A DNA stretch of 64,000 nucleotides from Streptomyces sp. CB01580 (GCF_001905795.1 NZ_LIXJ01000023.1:1-64000), one strand, 5' to 3'. Counted from the stretch's first letter, positions 20,559-29,998 are shown. The notes: generated from the letters alone by a model not told the origin. Program-made: numbers and translations.

Positions 20559-20626
20559 GGTCGGGGCGCCCCTTTCCGGCGCCCCGACCCTCCCGCCCCG
20601 GCCGGCATCACGCCCGGCCGGGGCGG
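20559..20626 (+). terminator. Double hairpin terminator after icd
   Basis: Two hairpins in series: GGTCGGGGCGCC (20559-20570) pairs with 20578-20589, and CCGCCCCGGCCGG (20593-20605) pairs with 20614-20626, the second followed by TTTCG. Intrinsic termination for the icd transcript is the natural reading. Confidence 0.8.
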
Positions 20627-20762
20627 TTTCGTGTCCGGCCGCGGTGCCGCGCCCGCCGCGACGTGCCCGGCCGCACGTTCTTCGCTCAACCGCGCACGGC
20701 CGGGCCACTGCCTCGATAGGTTCGGGTACCCGGGACCGACCGGGCCCGGAGAAGGAGGGACC

Positions 20763-21500
20763 GTGCTGACAGGCAGGAACGCGGTGGTCACCGGAGGATC
20801 GCGGGGCATCGGCCGCGCGATCGTCGAGCGGCTGTGCCGCGACGGCGCACACGTCGTCTTCAACTACGCCACCAGCGACGACGCGGCCGCCGACGTCGTC
20901 CGCACCGTGCGGGACGGCGGCGGCACGGCCCACGCCGTCCGGGCCGATCTCGCCGCCCCCGACGGACCCGGGAAGCTGATGGAGGCGGCGGAGGAGAAGC
21001 TGGGCACCCTGGACGTCCTGGTGAACAACGCCGCCCTGTGCCCCGCTCCGTCCTTCATCGCGGACACCGACCCGGACGTGTTCGACCACGCGATGGCCGT
21101 CAACACCAGAGCGGTCTTCATGACGATCCGTCACGCCGCCCAAAGGATGCGCGACGGCGGCCGGATCGTGAACATCTCCACCGCGAACACCGTGCGCCCG
21201 GGCCCCGGTATCGCCGCGTACGCCGCGAGCAAGGGCGCCGTCGAACAGCTCACCGCCGTGGCGGCCCATGAACTCGGCGCACGAGGCATCACGGTCAACA
21301 CCGTCTCGCCCGGCGCCACCGACACCGTGATGCTGCGCACCGCCAACCAGCCGGAGGCCCTCGAGACGGTGGTCGCCATGACCCCGCTCGGCCGGCTCGG
21401 CGAACCCGCGGACGTGGCCGACGTGGTCGCCTTCCTGGCCGGCCCCGACGCCCGGTGGATCACGGGCCAGAACCTGCGTGCGACGGGCGGGCTGGCCTGA
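20763..21500 (+). CDS. Short-chain dehydrogenase/reductase
   Basis: A 245-residue classical SDR. The GTG start at 20763 follows an excellent GAAGGAGGG. Nucleotide-binding TGGSRGIG (residues about 10-17), structural NNA, catalytic Ser in NISTAN, Tyr and Lys in YAASKG, and the C-terminal substrate loop PGATDTVM are all present. FabG-like 3-oxoacyl reductase or sugar/secondary alcohol dehydrogenase activity would fit; the substrate cannot be assigned. It is a single gene followed by a hairpin. Confidence 0.93.
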   Translation: MLTGRNAVVTGGSRGIGRAIVERLCRDGAHVVFNYATSDDAAADVVRTVRDGGGTAHAVRADLAAPDGPGKLMEAAEEKLGTLDVLVNNAALCPAPSFIADTDPDVFDHAMAVNTRAVFMTIRHAAQRMRDGGRIVNISTANTVRPGPGIAAYAASKGAVEQLTAVAAHELGARGITVNTVSPGATDTVMLRTANQPEALETVVAMTPLGRLGEPADVADVVAFLAGPDARWITGQNLRATGGLA

Positions 21501-21514
21501 ACCGTCGTCCATGA

Positions 21515-21541
21515 CGCCCGGGCCGGTTGCCGGTCCGGGCG
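21515..21541 (+). terminator. Hairpin after SDR gene
   Basis: Arms CGCCCGGGCCGG (21515-21526) and CCGGTCCGGGCG (21530-21541) pair at 11 of 12 positions around a 3-base loop, 15 bp after the SDR stop. Confidence 0.7.
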
Positions 21542-21756
21542 TCCGCCGTGCGCACCGGCGTGTCCGCGCCCGCCCTGACGGGTGAAAGTCGTGCCGTGGC
21601 GGGTGCCGGGCCACTCCCGGCGGCCCCGTGGCTGGTTTGCTGCATCCGGGATCCGGTGTGACGCACGTGGGAGCGGTCCGGCGGCCGGCCCGGTGGAGAA
21701 GGCGCCCCGGCCGGGCGCGCGGTCCACCCGCGAACGACGACCGAAGGAGGGGCCCA

Positions 21757-23481
21757 GTGACGACGACGGGCACATCGGGGGCGGCCGACGAGGAGGAGGC
21801 GTACGCGGACGAGCTTCCGGTCCGCGCGAAGGAGCCCGGGAACGTCGTCATCAGATGGCTGACCACCACCGACCACAAGACGATCGGCACGCTCTACCTG
21901 GTCACATCGTTCGCGTTCTTCCTCGTCGGCGGAGTGCTGGCCCTGGTCATGCGTGCCGAACTGGCCCGGCCGGGCATCCAGATCCTCTCGCCCGAGCAGT
22001 TCAACCAGGCGTTCACGATCCACGGCACGATCATGCTGCTGATGTTCGCGACCCCGCTGTTCGCCGGATTCACGAACTGGATCATGCCGTTGCAGATCGG
22101 CGCGCCCGACGTGGCGTTCCCGCGGCTGAACATGTTCGCCTACTGGCTCTACCTCTTCGGCTCGCTGATCGTGATCGGCGGCTTCCTCACCCCGCAGGGT
22201 GCGGCGGACTTCGGCTGGTTCGCCTACTCCCCGCTCTCCGACGCGGTCCGTTCGCCGGGTGTCGGCGCCGACATGTGGATCATGGGTCTGGCCTTCTCCG
22301 GGTTCGGTACGATCCTCGGCTCGGTCAACTTCATCACCACGATCATCTGCTTGCGCGCCCCGGGCATGACCATGTTCCGCATGCCGATCTTCGTCTGGAA
22401 CGTCCTCCTGACGGCGGTGCTGGTCCTGCTGGCCTTCCCGGTCCTCGCGGCGGCCCTGCTGGTGCTGGAGGCGGACCGGAAGTTCGGCGCGCACGTCTTC
22501 GACCCGGCCAACGGCGGGGCACTGCTCTGGCAGCACCTCTTCTGGTTCTTCGGCCATCCGGAGGTGTACATCATCGCCCTGCCGTTCTTCGGGATCGTCA
22601 CCGAGATCATCCCGGTGTTCAGCCGCAAACCGGTCTTCGGCTACATCGGCCTGATCAGCGCCACCATCGCCATCGCAGGACTGTCGGCGACCGTGTGGGC
22701 GCACCACATGTTCGTGACCGGCGGTGTGCTGCTGCCGTTCTTCTCGTTCATGACGTTCCTCATCGCGGTACCCACCGGGGTGAAGTTCTTCAACTGGATC
22801 GGCACGATGTGGAAGGGGTCGTTGTCCTTCGAGACCCCGATGCTCTGGTCCGTCGGATTCCTGGTCACCTTCCTCTTCGGTGGTCTGACCGGTGTGATCC
22901 TGGCGTCGCCCCCGCTGGACTTCCAGGTCTCGGACACCTACTTCGTCGTCGCGCACTTCCACTACGTCGTGTTCGGCACCGTGGTCTTCGCGATGTTCGC
23001 CGGATTCCACTTCTGGTGGCCGAAGTTCACCGGCAAGATGCTGGACGAGCGGCTCGGCAGGATCACGTTCTGGACGCTGTTCGTGGGCTTCCACGGCACG
23101 TTCCTGGTGCAGCACTGGCTCGGTGCCGAGGGCATGCCGCGTCGCTACGCGGACTACCTCGCCGCCGACGGCTTCACCGCGCTGAACACGGCCTCGACGA
23201 TCGCCTCGTTCCTGCTCGGCCTGTCGATGCTGCCGTTCTTCTACAACGTGTGGAAGACCGCCAGGTACGGCAGGAACGTGGGTGTCGACGACCCGTGGGG
23301 CTACGGCCGTTCCCTGGAGTGGGCGACCTCCTGCCCGCCACCCCGGCACAACTTCCACACGATGCCGCGGATCCGCTCCGAGTCCCCGGCCTTCGACCTG
23401 CACCACCCCTCGCTCCGCGCCCTCGACGAAGCCCTGAACCTTCCCGGGACGCTCCCGATGCCTCCGGGGGACCGGTCGTGA
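21757..23481 (+). CDS. ctaD: Cytochrome c oxidase subunit I, solitary copy
   Basis: 574 residues with 12 or more membrane helices; GTG start at 21757 behind GAAGGAGGGG. It contains the haem-a ligand region FTIHGTIMLLMF, the CuB/cross-linked Tyr motif WFFGHPEVYI, the HH pair in VWAHHMF and the haem ligands in VAHFHYVV. It is the catalytic subunit of an aa3-type oxidase. No ctaC, ctaE or ctaF lies beside it, so it is a second ctaD outside the main operon, as in some other Streptomyces. It is directly upstream of a type II NADH dehydrogenase on the same strand, suggesting an accessory respiratory route. Confidence 0.96.
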   Translation: MTTTGTSGAADEEEAYADELPVRAKEPGNVVIRWLTTTDHKTIGTLYLVTSFAFFLVGGVLALVMRAELARPGIQILSPEQFNQAFTIHGTIMLLMFATPLFAGFTNWIMPLQIGAPDVAFPRLNMFAYWLYLFGSLIVIGGFLTPQGAADFGWFAYSPLSDAVRSPGVGADMWIMGLAFSGFGTILGSVNFITTIICLRAPGMTMFRMPIFVWNVLLTAVLVLLAFPVLAAALLVLEADRKFGAHVFDPANGGALLWQHLFWFFGHPEVYIIALPFFGIVTEIIPVFSRKPVFGYIGLISATIAIAGLSATVWAHHMFVTGGVLLPFFSFMTFLIAVPTGVKFFNWIGTMWKGSLSFETPMLWSVGFLVTFLFGGLTGVILASPPLDFQVSDTYFVVAHFHYVVFGTVVFAMFAGFHFWWPKFTGKMLDERLGRITFWTLFVGFHGTFLVQHWLGAEGMPRRYADYLAADGFTALNTASTIASFLLGLSMLPFFYNVWKTARYGRNVGVDDPWGYGRSLEWATSCPPPRHNFHTMPRIRSESPAFDLHHPSLRALDEALNLPGTLPMPPGDRS

Positions 23482-23650
23482 ACGCGGCCCCGGCCCGGTG
23501 AGCGGCCCGGACCGGTGGCGCGACCGCATCAGCCCTCCGTCGTCCCCGACAGGCGAATTCGCACGCGGCTCGTGAAGATGGGAGAGGACGGGTGCGTGCG
23601 ACGGGGCCGGCGAGCGGACGACCGCGCATGCCCGAGGAGGGACGAACACT

Positions 23651-25012
23651 GTGGCACGACCCAGGATTCTCGTTGTCGGCGCCGGATTCGCCGGAGTGGA
23701 GTGCGTACGCCGCCTGGAGCGCAGACTCGTGCCGGGCGAGGCGGAGATCGCGCTCGTCACCCCGTTCTCGTACCAGCTCTACCTCCCCCTCCTGCCCCAG
23801 GTGGCGGCCGGTGTGCTCACCCCGCAGTCCGTCGCGGTGTCGCTGCGCCGCAGTCGCAGGCACCGCACCCGGATCATCCCGGGAGGTGGCATCGGCGTGG
23901 ACCCCGAGGCGAAGATCTGCGTCATCCGCAAGATCACCGACGAGCTCGTCTACGAGCCCTACGACTACATCGTCCTGTGTCCCGGAAGCATCACCCGCAC
24001 CTTCGACATTCCCGGCCTCCTCGATCACGCCCGGGGCATGAAGTCGCTCGCCGAGGCCGCGTACGTCCGGGACCACGTGATCGCCCAGCTCGATCTCGCG
24101 GACGCCAGCCACGACGAGGACGAGCGGGCCTCGCGCCTCCAGTTCGTGGTGGTCGGCGGCGGATACGCGGGCACCGAGACGGCGGCCTGCCTCCAGCGCC
24201 TGACCACCAACGCGGTCCGGTACTACCCCCGGCTCGACCCGGGACTCATCAAGTGGCACCTCATCGACATCGCCCCGAAGCTCATGCCCGAACTCGGGGA
24301 CAAGCTCGGCCGCAGCGCCCTGGAGATGCTGCGCGCACGCGGCATAGAGGTCTCGCTCGGCGTCTCGATCGCCGAGGCCGGTCCCGAGCACGTGACCTTC
24401 ACCGACGGCCGGGTCGTGCCCTGCCGGACGCTGATCTGGACGGCGGGGGTCGCCGCGAGCCCGTTGGTGTCCACCTTCGGGGCGGAGACGGTGCGCGGCC
24501 GGCTGGCGGTGACCCCCGAGATGCGCCTGCCGGGCTTCGACGGCGTCTTCGCGCTCGGCGACGCCGCGGCCGTACCGGACCTGAGCAAGGGCGACGGGGC
24601 GGTGTGCCCGCCCACCGCCCAGCACGCCTCGCGCCAGGGCCGCACGCTCGCCGACAACCTCATCGCCACGCTGCGGCACCAGCCGTTGAAGCCGTACGTG
24701 CACCGGGACCTCGGTCTGGTCGTGGACCTCGGCGGCAAGGACGCGGTCTCCAAGCCTCTCGGCGTCGAACTGCACGGCGTCACCGCGCAGGCCGTCGCCC
24801 GCGGTTACCACTGGGCGGCGCTGCGGACCAACGTCGCCAAGGTGCGTGTGATGACGAACTGGATGCTGAACGCCGTCGCGGGCGACGACTTCGTCCGCAC
24901 CGGCTTCCAGTCCCGCAATCCGGCCAGGCTGCGCGACTTCGAGTACACGAACGCCTACCTGACACCGGCTCAGGTGCGCGAGCACACCGCCTCGTTGCAC
25001 ACCGCCACCTGA
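23651..25012 (+). CDS. ndh: Type II NADH dehydrogenase-like FAD oxidoreductase
   Basis: 453 residues, GTG start at 23651 preceded by GAGGAGGGA. Two Rossmann dinucleotide motifs are visible: VVGAGFAGVE at the N-terminus for FAD and VVVGGGYAGTETA near residue 165 for NAD(P)H; FALGDAAAV near residue 300 is the second FAD contact. The C-terminal part (LNAVAGDDFVRTG) is amphipathic, as expected of a peripheral membrane NDH-2. It would pass electrons from NADH to menaquinone without pumping protons. Its position 169 bp after ctaD suggests joint use. Confidence 0.9.
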   Translation: MARPRILVVGAGFAGVECVRRLERRLVPGEAEIALVTPFSYQLYLPLLPQVAAGVLTPQSVAVSLRRSRRHRTRIIPGGGIGVDPEAKICVIRKITDELVYEPYDYIVLCPGSITRTFDIPGLLDHARGMKSLAEAAYVRDHVIAQLDLADASHDEDERASRLQFVVVGGGYAGTETAACLQRLTTNAVRYYPRLDPGLIKWHLIDIAPKLMPELGDKLGRSALEMLRARGIEVSLGVSIAEAGPEHVTFTDGRVVPCRTLIWTAGVAASPLVSTFGAETVRGRLAVTPEMRLPGFDGVFALGDAAAVPDLSKGDGAVCPPTAQHASRQGRTLADNLIATLRHQPLKPYVHRDLGLVVDLGGKDAVSKPLGVELHGVTAQAVARGYHWAALRTNVAKVRVMTNWMLNAVAGDDFVRTGFQSRNPARLRDFEYTNAYLTPAQVREHTASLHTAT

Positions 25013-25039
25013 ACCCCTCGTACGACGCCTCCGTTTGCG

Positions 25040-25069
25040 GGTCCGGCCGGTCGCGCCACCGGCCGGACC
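25040..25069. terminator. Convergent terminator between ndh and rho-like gene
   Basis: A perfect 12-bp stem (GGTCCGGCCGGT at 25040-25051 with 25058-25069) and 6-base loop in the 84-bp gap between two converging genes. Confidence 0.78.
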
Positions 25070-25096
25070 GGTGTGTGCCGGAAAGGAAATGTGGGC

Positions 25097-26239
25097 TCAG
25101 GCATCCGGAACGGTGAGGTGGACCGTGCGGAGGAAGGCGGCGTTGTCGGGGGTGCGCCGCAGCCGGTCGAGCAGTGTCTCGAGCGCCGCCCGCGGGTCCT
25201 TCCTGGTGAGCAGCGCGCGCCGCAGCCGGCGCATGGCCCGCAACTCCACGTCCGGCACGAGGAGTTCCTCACGGCGGGTGCCGGACGCCTGGAGGTCGAC
25301 GGCCGGGTGGATGCGTCGGTCGGCCAGCGCCCGGTCCAGCCGGAGCTCCATGTTGCCGGTGCCCTTCAGCTCCTCGAAGAAGTAGTCGTCGGCGCGCGAG
25401 CCGGTCTCCACCAGCGCGGTGGCCAGAATGGTGAGGGAGCCGCCCTCCTCGGTGAGGCGGGCCGCACCGAAGAGCCGCTTGGGGCCGAGCGGGGCAGTCG
25501 CGTCGACGCCGCCGCTGAGAGTGCGTCCGCCCGCCGCGGACGCGTTGTTGTGGGCGCGGCACAGCCGGGTCAGGGAGTCCAGCAGGACGACGACGTCCTC
25601 GCCCCGCTCGACCAGGCGTTTGGCGCGCTCGATCGCGAGGTCGGCGAGCGCGATGTGTTCCCGCGCGGGCCGGTCGAAGGTCGAGGCGAGCACCTCGCCC
25701 CGCACGGACCTGCGCATGTCCGTCACTTCTTCCGGGCGTTCGTCGATCAGTACCACCATCAGACGGCATTCGGGATGGTTCGTGGCGACGGCCTCGGCCA
25801 ACTGCCGCAGCAGCACCGTCTTGCCGGCCCTGGGCGGTGCCACCACGAGACCGCGCTGCCCCTTGCCGACGGGCGAGACGAGGTCGACGAGCCGGGTCGC
25901 CGGACCGCCCGAGGGTGTCTCCAGGCGCAGCCGCCTTTGCGGGTGGATCGGTGTCAGGTCACGGAAGTGGGGTCGCTCCCGCAGCGCTTCGGGTGAGCGG
26001 CCGTCGACGCGCACCACGTCGGACAGGACGCGGGGCCGGTCGCAGACGCCCTCCACCAGGTCGCCTCGGCGCAGGGCATGACGGTGGATCAGGGCGGCCG
26101 GGACCTGCACGTCGCCGGGGGAGGGGCGGTCGGCCCGAGTGCGCAGAGTGCCGCGACCCTGGTGCGTGATGTCCAGGATGCCAATGGCCCCGCTGGGCAA
26201 CTCCCCTTGGGAAAGGGGGAGTTCGAGGGTGCTCGTCAT
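25097..26239 (-). CDS. rho: Transcription termination factor Rho, short paralogue
   Basis: 380 residues, ATG at 26237-26239. The N-terminal cold-shock-like RNA-binding part (GAIGILDITHQGRGTLRT, DVQVPAALIHRHALRRGD) leads into the hexameric ATPase: P-loop APPRAGKTVLL (Rho type PPKAGKT), Walker B VVVLLDSLTRL, and the R-loop LSGGVDA. It is shorter than E. coli Rho (419) and lacks the long charged N-terminal insertion typical of the main actinobacterial Rho, so it is probably a second Rho. A role in terminating a subset of transcripts, or under stress, is inference. It is divergent from the HTH-TOBE gene with a 452-bp spacer. Confidence 0.9.
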   Translation of the reverse strand: MTSTLELPLSQGELPSGAIGILDITHQGRGTLRTRADRPSPGDVQVPAALIHRHALRRGDLVEGVCDRPRVLSDVVRVDGRSPEALRERPHFRDLTPIHPQRRLRLETPSGGPATRLVDLVSPVGKGQRGLVVAPPRAGKTVLLRQLAEAVATNHPECRLMVVLIDERPEEVTDMRRSVRGEVLASTFDRPAREHIALADLAIERAKRLVERGEDVVVLLDSLTRLCRAHNNASAAGGRTLSGGVDATAPLGPKRLFGAARLTEEGGSLTILATALVETGSRADDYFFEELKGTGNMELRLDRALADRRIHPAVDLQASGTRREELLVPDVELRAMRRLRRALLTRKDPRAALETLLDRLRRTPDNAAFLRTVHLTVPDA

Positions 26240-26691
26240 GTGGGGTGGTCCTTTCGCGGGCAGGACGGATGAAGGGGCCCGGACGACATCGGGGGCGGAC
26301 GGGATCACGCCCCGGTCGGCGGGCGGAGAAGCCCGGCACGGGGAAGCCCGAACCGGACTGGAGAAAGTGGTGCGGGAGAGCTGGACCGCCGACCGGAGAA
26401 GGACGGGAGCGGCAGCCTGAAGAAGAGGGGATCGGCACAGGGGGCCTCGGAATGAGGCATGACACATGTGCCGAACGCACCCTACCACGACATGCGCGGT
26501 CGGTACCACGGCATGCACGGCCCGTCACCGGCTGCCGGTCGGCGACCCGGCCGTCGGTGCGGTCGCCGGTGTGCCGCCCGCTGCCCGGTCGCCCCGCCAT
26601 CTCGCCGTCGCGCGCGGGTCGACCGACATCTGCGCCGTGAATCAGCCATACGAATTGTAGATGCAAGGTAAATGCGAATATCTTGGCGCAC
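26240..26691. promoter_or_regulatory. Divergent intergenic region with 17-bp direct repeats
   Basis: The 452 bp between the Rho-like gene and the HTH-TOBE gene hold no convincing reading frame. Two 17-bp direct repeats starting TACCACGACATGC (26483-26499) and TACCACGGCATGC (26504-26520) differ at two positions and are offset by exactly 21 bp, two helical turns, which suits tandem operator sites. A relatively AT-rich stretch at 26640-26690 precedes the HTH-TOBE gene and should contain its promoter. Confidence 0.5.
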
Positions 26692-27087
26692 ATGCAGTCC
26701 TACACGATCGGGCAGGCGGCGCGCCTGCTGGGGGTGAGCCCCGACACGGCCCGCCGCTGGGCGGACGCCGGAAGGGTCGCGACCCACCGCGACGAGAACG
26801 GCCGACGGCTCATCGCGGGCCGCGATCTGGCCGCGCTCGCCGTCGAGACCGGCCAGAGCGGCGGGGGCGACGACGAGCCCTCGTACACGACGGCGCGCAA
26901 CGCCTTCCCCGGCATCGTCACCGCGGTGAAACTCGGCGACATCGCCGCCCAGGTCGAGATCCAGGCGGGTCCGCACCGGCTGGTGTCCCTGCTCACCCGC
27001 GAAGCCGTCGAGGAACTCGGACTGGAGGTCGGCATGCGGGCCACCGCCCGCGTGAAGTCCACCAACGTGCACATCGACCGTGTCTGA
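26692..27087 (+). CDS. HTH-TOBE molybdate-responsive protein
   Basis: 131 residues from ATG 26692; a TTG at 26683 is possible and there is no good binding site, so translation may be leaderless. The N-terminal third is a MerR/excisionase-type helix-turn-helix (YTIGQAARLLGVSPDTARRW). The C-terminal part is one TOBE/Mop domain (ARNAFPGIVTAVKLGDIAAQ then VSLLTREAVEELGL and VKSTNVHI), which binds molybdate or tungstate. With modA 49 bp downstream it most likely senses molybdate or controls the mod genes. The domain pairing is clear; the regulatory target is inferred. Confidence 0.9.
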   Translation: MQSYTIGQAARLLGVSPDTARRWADAGRVATHRDENGRRLIAGRDLAALAVETGQSGGGDDEPSYTTARNAFPGIVTAVKLGDIAAQVEIQAGPHRLVSLLTREAVEELGLEVGMRATARVKSTNVHIDRV

Positions 27088-27136
27088 CCGCGCCTCGTCC
27101 GCGACGCGCACGACTCCCGAGGAGCCCGGCCCCATC

Positions 27137-27931
27137 ATGACGATCCCCTTCACCCGGCGCCGCGCCGCCGCCGCGCTCGTGACCGCCGCGCTGCTGGTCC
27201 CGCTCGCCGCCTGCGGCGGCGCCGACGACGAGAAGGACGCCGCCGGTACGCCGACGACGGCCCCCGGCGCCCGGCTGACGGTCCTCGCCGCGGCGTCGCT
27301 CACCGATGCGTTCAAGACCGCGGGCGCCGCGTACGAGAAGGCGCACCCCGGTACGAAGGTGACGTTCTCCTTCGCCGGATCCCAGGAACTCGCCGCCCAG
27401 GTCCGGCAGGGAGCCCCTGCCGACGCCCTGGTCACCGCCGACACCAAGACGATGGACGGGCTGAAGTCCGACACCGGCACCCCCACCGTCATCGCGAAGA
27501 ACCGCCTCGTCATCGCCACCGCGGAGGGCAACCCGGAGAAGATCACCGGGCTGAAGGACCTGGCCAGGACGGACCTCAAGGTGGTCCTGGCCGCTCCCGA
27601 GGTCCCGGTCGGCCGCTACGGCAAGCAGGTCCTCGACGCCCAGAAGCTCCATGTCCGGCCGGTCTCCCAGGAACCCAACGTCCGCGCCGTGCTCAGCAAG
27701 GTCGAACTCGGCGAGGCGGACGCGGGCATCGTCTACAAGACGGACGCCGAGTCGGCCACCGACAAGGTCGACGCCGTCGACATCCCCGACGCGCAGAACG
27801 CCGTCGCCTCCTACCCGGCCGCCACGCTGCGCCAGTCCGCGCACGCCGACGCCGCCGCGGCGTTCGTGAAGTGGCTCGGCGGACCGGAGGCGCAGAAGAT
27901 CCTCGGGGCCGCGGGCTTCCAGCAGCCTTAG
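27137..27931 (+). CDS. modA: Molybdate ABC transporter substrate-binding lipoprotein
   Basis: 264 residues. A lipoprotein signal ends in LAAC (Cys at about residue 24). The mature part has LTVLAAASLTDAF, FSFAGSQELAAQ, GAPADALVTAD and KVELGEADAGIVYKTDA, all hallmarks of ModA. It captures molybdate outside the membrane and delivers it to the downstream fused permease-ATPase. The ATG at 27137 is selected because it starts the signal peptide; a GTG at 27080 overlapping the previous gene would put unrelated residues in front. Confidence 0.95.
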   Translation: MTIPFTRRRAAAALVTAALLVPLAACGGADDEKDAAGTPTTAPGARLTVLAAASLTDAFKTAGAAYEKAHPGTKVTFSFAGSQELAAQVRQGAPADALVTADTKTMDGLKSDTGTPTVIAKNRLVIATAEGNPEKITGLKDLARTDLKVVLAAPEVPVGRYGKQVLDAQKLHVRPVSQEPNVRAVLSKVELGEADAGIVYKTDAESATDKVDAVDIPDAQNAVASYPAATLRQSAHADAAAAFVKWLGGPEAQKILGAAGFQQP

Positions 27932-28027
27932 CCCGTACGGAACGCCGTTCGCATCCGCGGGCGCGCGCCCGCCCCCGGCCCGGGGGACCGGGCGGCGTCC
28001 GTGCCGAGATCGCCCCGGGAACCCCCG

Positions 28028-29998
28028 ATGAGAGCCCTCCGCAGCCGCCTTTCCGGCGCGCGCACCCCTGTCGCCCTGGCGCTGCCCGCGCTGCTCGCCG
28101 TCGCGTTCCTGATGATTCCGCTGATCGGCATCCTGGCCCGCACCTCCTGGACCGATCTCGGCACCCATCTCACCTCCCCGGGCGTCACCCAGGCGCTCGG
28201 GCTCTCCCTGCTCGTCTCGTTCTGGGCCCTGGGTCTGTCGCTCCTGCTCGGGGTGCCGCTGGCCTGGCTGCTGGCCCGGGTGGACTTCCCCGGCAAGGGA
28301 TTCGTGCGCTCACTGGTCCTGCTGCCGATGGTGCTGCCGCCCACGGTCGGAGGCGTGGCGCTCCTCCTCGGCTTCGGCCGCCGGGGTGTGCTGGGGCCCT
28401 GGCTGGAGGACACGTTCGGTGTCACCCTGCCGTTCCACACCTCGGGCGCGGTGGTCGCGGCGACCTTCGTCGCCATGCCGTTCCTCGTCATCAGCCTCGA
28501 AGGGGCACTGGCCGGTCTGCGGCCCGCGTACGAGGAGACCGCGGCCTCCCTGGGGGCCTCACCGATCCGGGTGTTCCTGACCGTCACGCTCCCGATGGTC
28601 GCCCCCGGGCTCGCCGCCGGGGCCGCGCTCACCTGGGCACGGGCGCTGGGCGAGTTCGGTGCGACCATCACGTTCGCGGGCAACCTGCCCGGCACCACGC
28701 AGACCCTGCCCCTCCAGGTGTACCTGCTGCTCCAGGACTCCCCGGAGGCCGCCACCTCCGTCTCGCTCCTGCTCCTCGCCATCGCCATGGCCGTCCTCGT
28801 CGCCCTGCGCGGACGCTGGACCGGAACGCCCCGCGACCGCCGGCGCGCCCCCGCGTCCCCGCCGGACGACGCGAGCGGTGCGCAGGCGCCGGGCACCCCG
28901 CCCGGCGCCCCGGGCCGTCGGGAGGACCCGGCCCCGGCCCCGGCCCGGGCCCAGCGGGAGGACTGCCCGCTGCACGCCGACGTCACCGGCTTCAACCGGC
29001 TCACCCTCGACGCCGGTCCCGGCACGACGATCGCCGTCGTCGGGCCCAACGGCGCGGGCAAGACCACCCTGTTGCGCGCGCTCCTCGGCCTGACCCGCCG
29101 CTCCCGGGCTGTGCTGCGCCTCGGCGCCGCCGACGTCACCGCGCAGCCACCGCACCGCCGTGAGGTCGCCTGGGTGCCGCAGGACGGCGCCCTCTTCCCG
29201 CACCTGACCGCACTGTCGAACACGGCGTACGGGCTCCGCGCCCGCGGCGTCCCCCGGGGCGACGCCCGCCGCGAGGCCCAGCAGTGGCTCGACCGCCTGG
29301 GCGTCGGCCGGCTCGCCCACCGCAGACCGGCCCAGCTCTCCGGAGGACAGGCCCAGCGCGTGGCACTGGCCCGCGCCCTGGCGGCCCGCCCCCGGCTGCT
29401 GCTGCTCGACGAACCGCTCGCGGCGCTCGACCAGACCACTCGGGCCCATGTCCGCCACACCCTGCGCACCCATCTCGCCGGGTTCGGCGGCGTCTGCCTG
29501 ATCGTCACCCACGACCCCGTCGAGGCGGTGTCGCTCGCCGACCGGGTGCTCGTGCTGGAGGAGGGCCGCACCCTCCAGGACGCGCCCCCGGCCGAGGTGA
29601 CCCGGCATCCGCGTTCGCCCTGGGTCGCCCGGATGCTCGGCCGCAACGCCTGGCCGGGCACCGCGGCGGCCGACGGCACGCTCGGCCTCGCGGGCGGCGG
29701 CCGACTGGTCGTCGCGGACCCGCTCCCCGAGGGGACGGCGGCCCTCGCGGTCATCGCGCCGGAGGCGGTGTCCGTGCACCGCGTCAGGCCCGGGGGGAGC
29801 CCCCGGAACGTCTGGCCCGGAACGGTGCGCGAGCTCACCGCCACGGGGAGCCGGATCCGGCTGGTGGTCGACTCGGACGAGGTGCCCGACCTCGTCGCGG
29901 AGATCACCCCCGAGGCGGCGAGCGAGCTGGGGCTGGGCGAGGGGACGGCCGTGTGGACCGTCGTCAAGGCGACCGAGGTCACCGTCGTCCCCCTGTGA
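28028..29998 (+). CDS. modBC: Fused molybdate ABC transporter permease-ATPase (ModBC)
   Basis: 656 residues. The first 260 or so are a ModB permease with five to six helices and the EAA-type loop EETAASLGASPIRVF. After a Pro/Ala/Arg linker comes a ModC ATPase: Walker A GPNGAGKTTLL, Q-loop WVPQDGALFPHL, signature LSGGQAQRVALARAL, Walker B LLLLDEPLAALD, and switch H-loop VTHDP. A C-terminal TOBE domain (RNVWPGTVRELTATGSRI) follows. Fusion of ModB and ModC in one chain is common in Streptomyces. It lies 96 bp after modA in the same direction. It serves Mo-cofactor enzymes such as the oxidoreductase at 35.8-39.5 kb. Confidence 0.95.
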   Translation: MRALRSRLSGARTPVALALPALLAVAFLMIPLIGILARTSWTDLGTHLTSPGVTQALGLSLLVSFWALGLSLLLGVPLAWLLARVDFPGKGFVRSLVLLPMVLPPTVGGVALLLGFGRRGVLGPWLEDTFGVTLPFHTSGAVVAATFVAMPFLVISLEGALAGLRPAYEETAASLGASPIRVFLTVTLPMVAPGLAAGAALTWARALGEFGATITFAGNLPGTTQTLPLQVYLLLQDSPEAATSVSLLLLAIAMAVLVALRGRWTGTPRDRRRAPASPPDDASGAQAPGTPPGAPGRREDPAPAPARAQREDCPLHADVTGFNRLTLDAGPGTTIAVVGPNGAGKTTLLRALLGLTRRSRAVLRLGAADVTAQPPHRREVAWVPQDGALFPHLTALSNTAYGLRARGVPRGDARREAQQWLDRLGVGRLAHRRPAQLSGGQAQRVALARALAARPRLLLLDEPLAALDQTTRAHVRHTLRTHLAGFGGVCLIVTHDPVEAVSLADRVLVLEEGRTLQDAPPAEVTRHPRSPWVARMLGRNAWPGTAAADGTLGLAGGGRLVVADPLPEGTAALAVIAPEAVSVHRVRPGGSPRNVWPGTVRELTATGSRIRLVVDSDEVPDLVAEITPEAASELGLGEGTAVWTVVKATEVTVVPL

